DNA of 64,000 bases, from the NCBI GenBank assembly GCA_036365455.1, contig JAWQUS010000004.1, forward strand, positions 4,223,501 through 4,287,500. The letters run 5' to 3'. The notes beneath the pieces were generated by a model. The model was not told the origin of the DNA, did no database searches, and worked only from the letters and a program-made list of their open reading frames with translations. This document shows positions 1 through 12,012 of this stretch, piece by piece. How positions within the stretch are numbered: the stretch's first letter is position 1; every line of letters begins with the position of its first letter. Source of the DNA: Macrosoma leucophasiata (Eukaryota; Arthropoda; Insecta; Lepidoptera; Hedylidae). Made by a program: the position numbers and the translations under genes.

Positions 1-66
1 TGAATGCAAAATCGTGGAAATCGGTTCTTGCGTTCTGGAGTTATAGCGTCAGGAAGGAAAACCCGA
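1..66 (-). repeat. Helitron-like fragment, inverted copy
   Basis: The reverse complement matches 7877-7945 almost base for base (shared words such as CTATAACTCCAGAACGCA and CCGATTTCCACG). The copy is cut by the window edge. Together with the copy at 7877 it flanks the minisatellite region in opposite orientation, which is probably coincidence given how common this family is. Confidence 0.6.
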
Positions 67-87
67 CTTATTTTTATTATATTAATA

Positions 88-137
88 AAATAATAAAATA
101 TATTTCACAAGCATGTGTTAATGTGAAATAATATCAA
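88..137 (-). repeat. Fragment of the tRNA-core foldback retroposon (arm only)
   Basis: It carries the arm TTCACAAGCATGTGTTAATG found at the foldback copies near 15.6, 43.0, 53.1 and 55.3 kb. No tRNA-like core is left here. Confidence 0.55.
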
Positions 138-180
138 ACAATGAATTTTTGAGTTTAAGTTTGAGTTTATAAGTAAGTAG

Positions 181-550
181 GCGAAGCGCGCATGGCCCAG
201 CGGCTGGTGTAGATCGTAAACGATCTACTCGGTTAAGCACTACGGGCGCGGTCGGGTAGTGTGATGGGTGACCGCTAGTGGCAAATTAAATGCGCGTTTC
301 CGTGCTTCGGAGGGCACGTTAAGCCGTCGGTCCCGGTTGCTATCGACGGATAGCTGTCGTTAAACCTTGTCGGAGGCCTTATGGACGGTTTGAAAACATT
401 CGACAGCGGGTTGGCCACTAACCCACCCATCTCCACCAATCCGCATTGGAGCAGCGTGGTGGAGTAAGCTCCAGGCCCTCCCCCCAAAAAGGGGAGAGAC
501 TCGTGCCCAGCAGTGGGACGTATAATGGGTTGCCATTATTATTATAAGTA
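181..550 (+). repeat. 5S-rRNA-derived SINE (SINE3-like), full-length copy
   Basis: The first 120 bases contain a stretch very like the 5S rRNA internal promoter: GGTTAAGCACTACGGGCGCGG (A box and intermediate element) followed by GATGGGTGACCGC (C box). The body and the LINE-like 3' end (GCCCAGCAGTGGGACG, TGGGTTGCCATTATTATTAT) follow. A near-identical second copy lies at 53481-53850, and 3'-only copies at 42103 and 54886. SINEs with 5S heads are known as SINE3. The assignment rests on visible similarity only. A short direct repeat close to ATAAGTAG may be the target duplication. Confidence 0.75.
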
Positions 551-650
551 GGTATAGCTTGCACTATGGTACTAGTAAAGGCCTTTCTGTGTTTGATAAC
601 TGCTGCCACCGCGCTGGCTGGCTTCTGTCATATCATTGTTGTACCATGAT

Positions 651-1035
651 GGTCCAAGACGATGCTCTTAGCTGGCTCGGCTCGTAGACGGCGGTACCCG
701 TGAGCATTGCACACCCTGCACTATCGGTTAAGCCCTGGTCTCAGGGGTGGCAATGCGTCTACATTTAGATCTCTGTTGTTTGTGAAGATGTCTACAGGCT
801 GCAGTCATCACTTAGCATCTTTCAAGTTGATGTTAAGTGATTACTGCAGCCTATTACAAAAACCTGAGGTAAGAATGCAGATGCATTACCACCCCTGAGA
901 CCTTAGTTGTTAATTCTCGGTGAGAGCCATACATGAGCATCTAACCGGAACACGATAGTGGAGATTAGGCATTGCGGTGGTGCCTACGCCCTCGAGTTCC
1001 TATACTTAGAACTCTACCACCAGTAAACACCAAAA
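651..1035. repeat. S-family element, foldback form
   Basis: It contains two opposed copies of the body of the dispersed S-family repeat. CTGCAGTCATCACTTAGCATC near 800 faces GATGTTAAGTGATTACTGCAG near 828, and GGTGGCAATGCGTCTACA near 747 faces TGCAGATGCATTACCACC near 876. It ends in the family terminus CTCTACCACCAGT near 1010. Single-orientation copies are listed below. Confidence 0.6.
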
Positions 1036-1136
1036 ACATAACCATACCTGCTCTTCAATTCACATTGACAAAAATAAAAAGATAATATGATGGAGACACT
1101 GGAGCTTAATGGAAAAGATTATAAGTTATATATTTG

Positions 1137-1221
1137 AACTAGCTGTGCCCGCAACTTCGTCCGCGTGAAAATTTATGATTATTTAATATCTACCTGGACG
1201 AAGTCGTGGGCGCAGCTAGTT
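1137..1221. repeat. Two Helitron-like 3' ends, tail to tail
   Basis: The 26-base arms 1137-1162 and 1196-1221 are inverted repeats with about 23 of 26 matching. Each looks like the 3' end ...GGACGAAGT..GGGC.CAGCTAGTT common in lepidopteran Helitron-type repeats. Confidence 0.5.
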
Positions 1222-2035
1222 TAAAAGTAGCCTAAGTTACTCCTTATTACATAAGCTATCTGCCAGTGAAATTCCCGTCAAAATTGATGTAGCTATTCCT
1301 GAGATTAGCGGGAACAAACAGACAGACAGACAGACAAAAATTGTAAAAAATGATTTTTTTTCTTCTTTTTTTTATAAATTTTAAACACACACTGGAGCAT
1401 TTTAAAAGACATCTTATTTGTACAGACTTTAAATAAAATTTGAACGATTCATATTACAATAACTCACGGACAATTAACTCTCACTCAATATGCAAAAGGC
1501 AGGTATACTGTTGATAGTAAAACAATCATAAAGACCGAATCAAGTTTGCGCTCGTAAAGTTTAAATAATCGAATAGGATGGACTTTCTATTCAGACTATT
1601 TTATGGGGTGAGACGTTTACCGTATAAGCTGTTGTTTATTTTATGTCATTTCTATGTAAATACATAACGTAATAAATATTGAACATATTGATGATTTCAT
1701 ATTGTACTAACAGTAGGTATTTGGCCGCTACCAGTACAAAGTGCACCTGAACATATTTTTGTCTATTATATCTACAACGTGTAACGAGTATTACGCACAC
1801 TCTCAAAACCCACAAAAAATTCACATGTATGGCAATTACGATTATTAGAAGAATTAATTAAATCACTTACTGTCTATCGTTTTTTTTTTTCATTTCAATT
1901 TCTACAGTTTATCTAATTTTTTAGGTTTTACTGCACAGGAGAGGGAGGGGGGCGGCGGCAAACTTTCATAGGGAGCCAACGTATCAAATCCGCCCCTGTG
2001 AGTATGCCACCAACGCCTCTGAACACTCGTCGTCG
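1222..2035. other. AT-rich intergenic stretch
   Basis: It contains a short GACAGACAGACAGACA tract near 1320 and a T-rich segment near 1880. I see no gene or complete repeat. Confidence 0.5.
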
Positions 2036-5000
2036 TGACGTCGCGACACTGGGCGTCGGGACGCTGGACGTCGAAACGCTCGACATCGGGACGCTGGGCG
2101 TCGGGACGCCGGGCGTCGGGACGCCGGGCGTCGGGACGCCGGGCGTCGGGACGCTGGACGTCGAAACGCTCGACATCGGGACGCTGGGCGTCGGGACGCC
2201 GGGCGTCGGGACGCTAGACGTCGGGTCGCTGGGCGTCGGGACGCTGGGCGTTGGGACGCTGTGCGTCGGGACGCTGGGCGTCGGCACGCTGGGCGTCGGG
2301 GCACTGGGCGTCGTGACGCTGGACGTCGGGACGCTGGGCGTCGGGGCGCTGGACGTCGGGTCGCTGGGCGTCGGGACGCTGGGCGTTGGGACGCTGGGCG
2401 TTGGGACGCTAGGCGTCGGGACGCTGGGCGTCGCGACGCTGGACGTCGGGACGCTAAGCGGCGTGACGCTAGACGTCGGGACGCTGGGCGTCGAGGAACT
2501 CGACGTCGGGACGCTGGGCGTCGGGGCACTGGGCGTCGTGACGCTGGACGTCGGTGCGCTGGACGTCGGGACGCTGGGCGTCGGGACGCTGGGCGTCGGG
2601 ACGCTGGGCGTCGGGACGCTGGGCGTCGGGGCACTGGGCGTCGTGACGCTGGACGTCGGTGCGCTGGACGTCGGGACGCTGGGCGTCGGGACGCTGGGCG
2701 TCGGGACGCTGGGCGTCGGGACGCTGGGCGTCGGGACGCTGGGCGTCGGGACGCTGGGCGTCGGCACGCTGGGCGTCGGGGCACTGGGCGTCGGGACGCT
2801 GGGCGTCGCGACGCTGGACGTCGGGACGCTAAGCGGCGCGACGCTAGACGTCGGGACGCTGGGCGTCGAGGAACTCGACGTCGGGACGCTGGGCGTCGGG
2901 GCACTGGGCGTCGTGACGCTGGACGTCGGTGCGCTGGACGTCGGGACGCTGGGCGTCGGGACGCTGGGCGTCGGGACGCTGGGCGTCGGGACGCTGGGCG
3001 TCGGGACGCTGGGCGTCGGGACGCTGGGCGTCGGGACGCTGGGCGTCGGGACGCTGGGCGTCGGGACGCTGGGCGTCGGCACGCTGGGCGTCGGGGCACT
3101 GGGCGTCGGGACGCTGGGCGTCGAGACGCTGGGCGTCGGGACGCTGGGCGTCGGGACGCTGGGCGTCGGCACGCTGGGCGTCGGGGCACTGGGCGTCGGG
3201 ACGCTGGGCGTCGCGACGCTGGACGTCGGGACGCTAAGCGGCGCGACGCTAGACGTCGGGACGCTGGGCGTCGAGGAACTCGACGTCGGGACGCTGGGCG
3301 TCGGGGCACTGGGCGTCGTGACGCTGGACGTCGGTGCGCTGGACGTCGGGACGCTGGGCGTCGGGACGCTGGGCGTCGGGACGCTGGGCGTCGGGACGCT
3401 GGGCGTCGGGACGCTGGGCGTCGGGACGCTGGGCGTCGGGACGCTGGGCGTCGGGACGCTGGGCGTCGGCACGCTGAGCGTCGGGGCACTGGGCGTCGGG
3501 ACGCTGGGCGTCGAGACGCTGGGCGTCGGGACGCTGGGCGTCGAGACGCTGGGCGTCGGGACGCTGGCCGTCGGGACGCTGGGCGTCGAGGAACTGGACG
3601 TCGGGACGCTGGGCGTCGGGGCACTGGGGTTCGTGACGTAGGATGTCGGTGCGCTGGACGTCGAGGAACTCGACGTCGGGACGCTGGGCGTCGGGGCACT
3701 GGGCGTCGTGACGCTGGACGTCGGTGCGCTGGACGTCGGGACGCTGGGCGTCGGGACGCTGGGCGTCGGGGCACTGGGCGTCGTGACGCTGGACGTCGGT
3801 GCGCTGGACGTCGGGACGCTGGGCGTCGGGACGCTGGGCGTCGGGACGCTGGGCGTCGGGACGCTGGGCGTCGGGACGCTGGGCGTCGGGACGCTGGGCG
3901 TCGGGACGCTGGGCGTCGGGACGCTGGGCGTCGGGACGCTGGGCGTCGGCACGCTGGGTGTCGGGGCACTGGGCGTCGGGACGCTGGGCGTCGAGACGCT
4001 GGGCGTCGGGACGCTGGGCGTCGGGACGCTGGGCGTCGGCACGCTGGGCGTCGGGGCACTGGGCGTCGGGACGCTGGGCGTCGCGACGCTGGACGTCGGG
4101 ACGCTAAGCGGCGCGACGCTAGACGTCGGGACGCTGGGCGTCGAGGAACTCGACGTCGGGACGCTGGGCGTCGGGGCACTGGGCGTCGTGACGCTGGACG
4201 TCGGTGCGCTGGACGTCGGGACGCTGGGCGTCGGGACGCTGGGCGTCGGGACGCTGGGCGTCGGGACGCTGGGCGTCGGGACGCTGGGCGTCGGGACGCT
4301 GGGCGTCGGGACGCTGGGCGTCGGGACGCTGGGCGTCGGGACGCTGGGCGTCGGGACGCTGGGCGTCGGCACGCTGAGCGTCGGGGCACTGGGCGTCGGG
4401 ACGCTGGGCGTCGAGACGCTGGGCGTCGGGACGCTGGGCGTCGAGACGCTGGCCGTCGGGACGCTGGGCATCGAGGAACTGGACGTCGGGACGCTGGGCG
4501 TCGGGGCACTGGGGTTCGTGACGTAGGATGTCGGTGCGCTGGACGTCGGGACGCTGGGCGTCGGGACGCTGGGCGTCGGGACGCTGGGCGTCGCGACGCT
4601 GGACGTCGGGACGCTAAGCGGCGCGACGCTAGACGTCGGGACGCTGGGCGTCGGGGCGCTGGGCGTCGTGACGCTGGGCGTCGGGACGCTGAGCGTCGGG
4701 ACGCTGGGCGTCGGGACGCTGAGCGTCGGGACGCTGGGCGTCGGGACGCTGGGCGTCGGGACGCTGGGCGTCGGGACGCTGGGCGTCGGGACGCTGGGCG
4801 TCGGCACGCTGGGCGTCGGGGCACTGGGCGTCGTGACGCTGGACGTCGGGACGCTGGGCGTCGGGGCGCTGGACGTTGGGACGCTGTGCGTCGGGACGCT
4901 GGGCGTCGGCACGCTGGGCGTCGGGGCACTGGGCGTCGTGACGCTGGACGTCGGGACGCTGGGCGTCGGGGCGCTGGACGTCGGGTCGCTGGGCGTCGGG

Positions 5001-7033
5001 ACGCTGGGCGTTGGGACGCTGGGCGTTGGGACGCTAGGCGTCGGGACGCTGGGCGTCGCGACGCTGGACGTCGGGACGCTAAGCGGCGCGACGCTAGACG
5101 TCGGGACGCTGGGCGTCGTGACGCTGGACGTCGGGACGCTGGGCGTCGGGACGCTGGGCGTCGGGACACTGGGCGTCGGGACGCTGGCGGCGGGGCTCTG
5201 GGCGTAGGGACGCTGGGCGTCGGGACGCTGGGCGTCGGCACGCTGGGCGTCGGGGCACTGGGCGTCGGGACGCTGGGCGTCGAGACGCTGGGCGTCGGGA
5301 CGCTGGGCGTCAGGACGCTGGGCGTCGGGACGCTGGGCGTCAGGACGCTGGGCGTCGGGACGCTGGGCGTCGCGACGCTGGACGTCGGGACGCTAAGCAG
5401 CGTGACGCTAGACGTCGGGACGCTGGGCGTCGGGACGCTGGGCGTCGGGACGCTGGGCGTCGGGACGCTGGGCGACGGGACGCTGGGCGTCGGGACGCTG
5501 GGCGTCGGGACGCTGGGCGTCGGGGCACTGGGCGTAGGGACGCTGGGCGTCGGGACGCTGGACGTCGGGACGCTGGGCGTCGGGACGCTGGGCGTCGGGA
5601 CGCTGGGCGTCGGGACGCTGGGCGTCGCGACGCTGGACGTCGGGACGCTAAGCAGCGCGACGCTAGACGTCGGGACGCTGGGCGTCGGGACGCTGGACGT
5701 CGGGACGCTGGGCGTCGGGACGCTGGGCGTCGGGACGCTGGGCGTCGGGACGCTGGGCGGCGGGACGCTGGGCGTCGGGACGCTGGGCGTCGGGACGCTG
5801 GGCGTCGGGACGCTGGGCGTCGGGACGCTGGGCGTCGGGACGCTGGGCGTCGGGACGCTGGGCGTCGGGACGCTGGGCGTCGGGACGCTGGGCGTCGGGG
5901 CACTGGGCGTCGGGACGCTGGGCATCGGGACGCTGGGCGTCGGGACGCCGGGCGTCGGGACGCCGGGCGTCGGGACGCCGGGCGTCGGGACGCTGGGCGT
6001 CGGGACGCCGGGCGTCGGGACGCTGGGCGTCGGGACGCCGGGCGTCGGGACGCTGGGTGTCGGGACGCTGGACGTCGGGACGCTGGGCGTCGGGACGCTG
6101 GGCGTCGGGACGCTGGGCGTCGGCACGCTGGGCATCGGGGCACTGGGCGTCGGGACGCTGGGCGTCGAGACGCTGGGCGTCGGGACGCTGGGCGTCGTGA
6201 CGTAGGACGTCGGTGCGCTGGACGTCGGGACGCTGGGCGTCGGGACGCTGGGAGTCGCGACACTGGACGTCGGGACGCTAAGCGGCGCGACGCTAGACGT
6301 CGGGACGCTGGGCGTCGGGACGCTGGGCGTCGGGGCGCTGGGCGTCGTGACGCTGGGCGTCGGGACGCTGAGCGTCGGGACGCTGGGCGTCGGGACGCTG
6401 GGCGTCGGGACGCTGGGCGTCGGGACGCTGTGCGTCGGGACGCTGGGCGTCGGCACGCTGGGCGTCGGGGCACTGGGCGTCGTGACGCTGGACTCGGGAC
6501 GCTGGACTCGGGACGCTGGGCGTCTGGACGCTGGGCGTCGGGACACTGGGCGTCGGAACGCTGGCGGCGGGGCTCTGGACGTCGGGGCGCTGGGCGTCGG
6601 GACGCTGGGCGTCGGGACGCTGGGCGTCGGGACGCTGGGCGTCGGGACGTTGGGCGTCGGGGCGCTGGGCGTCGTGGCTCTGGGCGTAGGGACGCTGGGC
6701 GTCGGGACGCTGGACGTCGTGACGCTGGGCGTCGGGACGCTGGACGTCGTGACGCCGGGCGTCGGGACGCTGGACGTCGTGACGCCGGGCGTCGGGACGC
6801 TGGGCGTCGGGACGCTGGGCGTCGGGACGCTGGGCGTCGGGACGCTGGACATCGGGACGCTGGGCGTCGGGACGCTGGACGTCGTGACGCTGGGCGTCGG
6901 GACGCTGGGCGTCTGGACGCTGAACGTCGGGACGCTGGACGCCGTGACGCTGGACGTCGGGACGCTAGACGTCGGGACGCTGGGCGTCGAGGAACTCGAT
7001 GTCGGGACGCACGACGTCGGGACGCTGGGCGTC
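2036..7033. repeat. 5-kb GC-rich minisatellite, 15-bp unit, about 330 copies
   Basis: The consensus unit on the plus strand is GGGACGCTGGGCGTC, with common variants GGGACGCTGGACGTC, GGGGCACTGGGCGTC and GAGGAACTCGACGTC. The unit is 80% GC, has three CpG per 15 bases, and many copies hold the palindrome GACGTC. Variants are not random. The block around 2900-3640 recurs at 3770-4525 with an offset of 870-885 bases (58-59 units), showing higher-order duplication. The phase slips near 5190 and 6490-6570. No stop codon occurs in the unit, so reading frames on both strands stay open for kilobases (TPSVP, RRPAS, GTLGV and GRRDA repeats). That openness follows from the unit and is not evidence of coding. 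A transcribed low-complexity protein cannot be excluded without RNA data. Confidence 0.95.
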
Positions 7034-7876
7034 ACATATTTGTGTTCGGTATACATTTTGAATGTTCAAAATTTACACTTCTACAGTGTTAATATAAATT
7101 TTGAAATAAATTAATAATAAAATAAATTAAAGATAGTTAATAGTATAAGTAAGTAGGTATTTAAATTAATAATTTAATGTGTTTAAACGTTTACTCGACA
7201 TCTACTCGTATTACCTTTGCTCATGTATTTTGATATGTAGGTATATCAAAAACCATAACTTTGTTCTTTGTTAATGAAGGTTGAGTACCTACCTAACAAT
7301 TAACAAAAACAATTTCTCTAGCAAGGCCATATTCAATACATTTATGAAACGGAAATATTCACCCATTTAAATTGAATCTCTATGAGAAAAAAACTTTTGA
7401 AATCCACCGAAAGAGCCAATCTGATTCTCTTCAATAAGCCAGATAAAGGTCCGCCCGAGGCAATGTAATTGTGCAGGTCTCTATCGTACGGATTATTTTT
7501 TATTTACCGCGCCCCATTATACGGCAGCGCATTGTTATTCGGATTTTGTCGTTATTGTACTCCGAAGACTTGAAATGTAACTTTACGTTTAATATTAACG
7601 CGTATTTATAGTTTTTATATCGTACACTTGAAGAATTATTAGATTTTGGACAATACTTCAGTTTATGATACTGCAATTTTTATGAGATTTTGCTATAGTT
7701 TAAGTACCTACTGATGTGTCCAACTCACAAGTTTCTTGACTTAGCGAGACTTGATGATTAGGTTCTATGCGAAAAACAAGCTAGAACTCCACCCGAAGTG
7801 CTCAGTTGTCACTTTTACACAAAAAGGCCACTCCATTTACTTATTTTCAAAAGACCAATCTAGGTATAAAACAAAA
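7034..7876. other. AT-rich intergenic stretch
   Basis: I see no gene, RNA or repeat that I can name. Confidence 0.4.
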
Positions 7877-8043
7877 ATAAGTAGGGTTTCCTTCCTGACG
7901 CTATAACTCCAGAACGCACAAACCGATTTCCACGGTTATGCATTCGTTGGAATGGTCTCAGGCTGAGGTTTATAGTGAAGAAAATTTATAATTATATAAT
8001 TTATAAAACGACATCCACGCGGGCGAAGCCGCCAACAGCTAGT
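7877..8043 (+). mobile_element. Helitron-like 3' portion
   Basis: It runs from TTTCCTTCCTGACGCTATAA to a GC-rich short hairpin and the terminus CAACAGCTAGT (CCACGCGGGCGAAGCCGCC before it), as expected for Helitron 3' ends with CTAG/CTRR. No replicase or helicase coding sequence is present, so it is non-autonomous or truncated. Confidence 0.6.
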
Positions 8044-8742
8044 GTTTAATGAAAATAACGTGTACCTTTTAACGATCTTGGGGTAATCCATGACTAAAAA
8101 ATTGATTTCCAATTGCGCAAATTAAGCTTGCACCAATAAAAATGTACATTACCTGATCATCTTATATCAACACAGAAGCATTAAGCTATATTGTACAAGA
8201 ATAAAAACATTTTTAATATGAAACGCGTTTCGTTACGTCCCACAACTGATCCCCAGTTATTTGGGCAAGTATTAGCATATTAGACGCCACCCGAGGCGAC
8301 ATATCCGCTTCATACGCCACGGCTTTTTGTCAGCGATATTTTATACACAGGATGTCCTTCTACGTTTTGTTTATCGTCTTTTAAATATCAAAAAAAATAA
8401 AATACAAAAAAATTTTTTGCATGTTTTTATTTGTGCAATTTCACAATTTCAATTTGGTTTCTCTGTTCGATTTACAATTCTTGATCATTATTACTACGGT
8501 TTACTGTATTTTATTGTATATTGGATGGGAAAAAGGTATTTTTGTACAATATACATTGATGGTAAGTAATACTTATAAACATCATATAGGTAGGTACACG
8601 AAATTTGTGAGTCCAACACATAATGCTGGAAAAAAAAATTGCGTCAATATAAAGAGAAAATGTCCAAGATATTTTTATAGAAAAAAAATATATCGAATAT
8701 GCCAAGATTTTAAAAGACACAGTAGGGCCCTGTTTTTTCTGA
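8044..8742. other. Intergenic, no feature recognised
   Basis: AT-rich sequence. The small open frames here are short, have no recognisable domain and match no repeat I know. Confidence 0.35.
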
Positions 8743-8890
8743 CACAGAGGCCTAACACCATAAGGCATCAGAATTGGTAACGCATCTGCATTTTGACCTT
8801 TGCTATTTGTGTGGGTGTCTATAGGCTGCAGTCATCACTTAACATCAACGTGAACTGCATGCATGTTTGCCACTTTCATTACATAAAAAA
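8743..8890 (+). repeat. S-family element, 3' part
   Basis: It carries the family body GGTAACGCATCTGCATTTTG, TATAGGCTGCAGTCATCACT and the end TTTGCCACTTTCATTACATA followed by A residues. Confidence 0.7.
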
Positions 8891-9132
8891 ACATCATTTA
8901 TAAATTTTAATAGACGTCGACTTTTTGACACTCAATTAGTATTTGCAATTAAAAACTAGTGAAATTATTACATGTTTTGGTTATTGAAATAAAACTAGTT
9001 TTCGGTTTTATCTCGCGTAGGTGATTGATGATTATTTAAAATGTTTTATACTCTACATTTTACATGTTCAAAACGTTAAATGCGTCTCAATCCCTATATA
9101 TCCCTACTATATTATTTATTATTTTATTATTT

Positions 9133-9323
9133 ATTTTTATTATAATATTATAAATGCGAAAGTAACTCTGTCTGTCTGTCTGTAACCATTTCACGTCCAA
9201 ACGACTGAACCGATTTTAATGAACTTTGGTACAGAGATAGAGTTGACTTTGAGAAAGAACATAGGCTACTTAGTAATTTATAAAACGATATCCACGCGGG
9301 TGAAGCCGCGGGCAACAGCTAGT
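9133..9323 (+). mobile_element. Short Helitron-like or MITE-like element
   Basis: It has the common lepidopteran layout: TCTGTCTGTCTGTAACC, then AACCGATTTTAATGAACTTT, ending in CCACGCGGGTGAAGCCGCGG GCAACAGCTAGT. No coding capacity. Confidence 0.6.
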
Positions 9324-10477
9324 TACTATATATTCTTCATATTATTACCATCGAAGACAATTGTATGTACTCAAACACTCTGTATATGAGTTTCACGTAT
9401 GAAAGATTACGGAGCGTTCACAAGGCAGAGCATATATATCATTCGGATGTCATCAAGTCATAAATTATTTATGCTATTTTTACAATCCTACCTGTTTCGC
9501 TTCTCAATATTATGTGTCATAAATTTTAGAGCGATTTCGTAAAATGAATTTTCGATCTAAAAGACTTATTTGAATAACGTTTTCTAATTTAAAAAGTAAT
9601 GGATTTCATTCTACCCTTGGTAATGTAGGTGGCCAGAAAGCATGCAGTTCAAATCAGTTACATAAAAAAATGGTAGTAATTAACGGGGGGTTTAATCATC
9701 AATCAACTAGGAATACCTACATGTATTTAATTCATTATACACAGAGCCTTCGCCTGTTTCATTTAAAAACTAACACAGATTAATGTCCGCTGAAGAAAAC
9801 TTGGCAATAAGGCGGGCGCATTAATATTAAAATTAGTTTTCATCTACCCGGGTTAAGTCCGACGTGAATGCTAGACTGACGGTGAAATATTATAGCATGT
9901 TGTGAGAAATTTCAATTTCTGGAAACCTGTAACTGCTTTGTATATTGGTGGGATGTTTTAACTTCCTATTTATTTACGCTTCAATAATTCTTTAGAATAG
10001 GTATCTAGCTAGACTACCTGCAGGTATTTATCAAGTCAAAGGCCGCTCTACGCGATGGGCCATTGGGATGGTCCACTGCGATGGGCTAGCGTGTAGTGTC
10101 AGATGGCTTATGGGCATGGCTTATGGCGCGTGGGATGGCCGGTGTCGGATTTTCGGCCGCATATCAAAGGGGATGGGCCAGCGATGGCAGTACGCATCTA
10201 CACGTGGCCCATTATAGTGCCGTAAAGATATGTCGCCGCCGCGGCTAATGTTTCCACGTACATTTAAAAAAGGCTTAAGACCACAAGTGCCTGTCGCCAT
10301 CGTGTACTTGCGTTTCAGCCATCGCTTGACCATGTCGCTGGACCATTCGGCAGAGGAGACATTAAATTTTTGTGTTACCTATTTTTTCCTCTCATTGTGC
10401 TTCAAAAGATGATTTCGAAGGTGCAGGCAACACCATATTTTATACCTAAACAAATTAATCTAAATCTAAACTAATAT
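9324..10477. other. Intergenic, little to note
   Basis: A short piece near 9633 (AAGCATGCAGTTCAAATCAG) is a worn S-family end. The stretch 10030-10260 is less AT-rich and has the recurring word GATGGGC(C/T)A, but I see no gene. Confidence 0.35.
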
Positions 10478-11009
10478 TATAAAGAGGTAATATTTTTTTG
10501 TTTGTTTGTTTGTAATGAATAGGCTCAATAAATACTGGGCCGATTTTAAAATTCTTTCACTATTCGAAAGCTACATTATCCACGGGTAACATAGGCTATA
10601 TTTTATTTTGGCAAAAATAGGGTTCCGTAAGATATTTGGGTTTTTCAGACACAAGGTGTAAAAAATCAACCAGAAAAGTTACTTATTTTGCGTACGCTGC
10701 CTAAACTATAAAAGATATCGAGGAATATCTTTTATAGTTTATTTCACTTTTCGAAAGCTATATTATCCACGGGTAACATAGGCTATATTTTATTTTGGAA
10801 AAAATTGGGTTCCGTAAGATATTTGGGTTTTTCAGACACAAGGTGTAAAAAATCAACCAGAAAGGTTACTTATTTTGCGTACGCTGCCTAAACTATAAAA
10901 GATATCGAGGAAGACTTTAGGCTATATCTATCTATAATCATCACGCTAAGACGAATAGGAGAGGGTAGGCAACATTGCACCGCGCGAAGCCGGGGCGGGC
11001 CGCTAGTAG
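10478..11009 (+). mobile_element. Helitron-like element with internal 188-bp tandem duplication
   Basis: It starts with a TTTGTTTGTTTGT tract and ends in GAAGCCGGGGCGGGCCGCTAGT. The middle is duplicated in tandem: TCGAAAGCTACATTATCCAC at 10563 and TCGAAAGCTATATTATCCAC at 10751 are 188 bases apart, and the following 170 bases repeat almost exactly. A short inverted piece (AAAAGATAT... / ...ATATCTTTT) sits at the junction. Confidence 0.55.
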
Positions 11010-11159
11010 ATAATAATGCAAACATTCGTACATTCCACATTAGTGGTTAGTGATTGTCACATATGCCTGGGTTGCACCAAGATATTTGTTATCGTTATTG
11101 TATCAATTCACATCCTTTTCTAACATAAAAGTCTTTAAGTTAGAGCAAGATGTGAAATG

Positions 11160-11685
11160 TTACAAAGGAGATGTTGCAAAAATGTATGGACCTCCGGGCA
11201 TGTATTGTACACAATATCATTAACAGGCAAAATCAATATAAAAACGTTTTTTACTGCATATTTTCACTTATTTAGCTTTGTTTGCAGTTACAAAATATTA
11301 TTTGCAGTAAGAATTGCAACTCAAACCAATATGGCGAATATGGCGGGCGATGTCATTTTGACATTTTCATTTTTTAAATTGTTTTTTGATTATATAGAAA
11401 TTGGAGAAAAAAGTAATATTTTCTGAATACTATCGAAATCGATTTCATGTGTTAATACTAAGAACTTAAACTGATCGATTTCCAATTTAACGAAGCGTCG
11501 TCTGTGTCGCCGCCATGTTGAATATGGTTGAAAATGATAAAATCGTTTAAATTAAATGTGGTAGTAACTCTAAAATATATACTTGAATAAATTAATTGCA
11601 TTTTTTTCGAATTTTTCTTTAATTTACCCATTTTTTCACGACGTGTACGATCTAGAGCCGAGCTCGCAACATCTCCTTTACAATA
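11160..11685. mobile_element. TIR element R, copy 1
   Basis: Inverted ends: CAAAGGAGATGTTGC on the left and GCAACATCTCCTTTAC on the right. The interior is AT-rich without coding capacity. Further copies lie at 27655-28105 (inverted) and 49617-49818 (right part only), with words such as GGCGGGCGATGTCATTTTGA in common. This is a MITE-like family of unknown superfamily. Confidence 0.65.
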
Positions 11686-11751
11686 ACTTTAACTCCAACA
11701 AAAGTCGTGTTGCAACCCAGGCTTAGTGTTTATAGAAAAAATCTAAATTTA

Positions 11752-12012
11752 ACTGCTGATAGAGTTCCAGTTCAGGAGCTCGAGAGCGTAGACTCGTGGT
11801 CATGTTAGTGTTCTGCACTATCGTATTCAGGTTAGATCGTAATATAGGTAATGTATTATATGGTCCCGTACCTAAAAACAAAACAACCATGGTCACAGGG
11901 ATGGCAACGCATCTGCCTGATTTTTGTGTAGATGTCTATAGGCTGCAGTCATCACATCTATGTGAACGGCATGCTTGTTTGCCACTATCGTTACAAAAAA
12001 CGCCATCTAAGT
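11752..12012 (+). repeat. S-family element, diverged copy
   Basis: It starts with a worn form of the GAGCTCCAG...GAGCTCG terminus (11765-11790) and continues to TTTGCCACTATCGTTACAAA. It includes TATAGGCTGCAGTCATCAC. Confidence 0.55.

Noticed and set aside
2036..7033. CRISPR-like array
   Set aside because: Units are contiguous without spacers, in a eukaryotic setting.
1928..7114. Kilobase-long open frames on both strands in the minisatellite, up to 1690 codons
   Set aside because: The 15-base unit has no stop codon in these frames, so length is automatic. The peptides are pure repeats with no signal peptide, domain or splice context.
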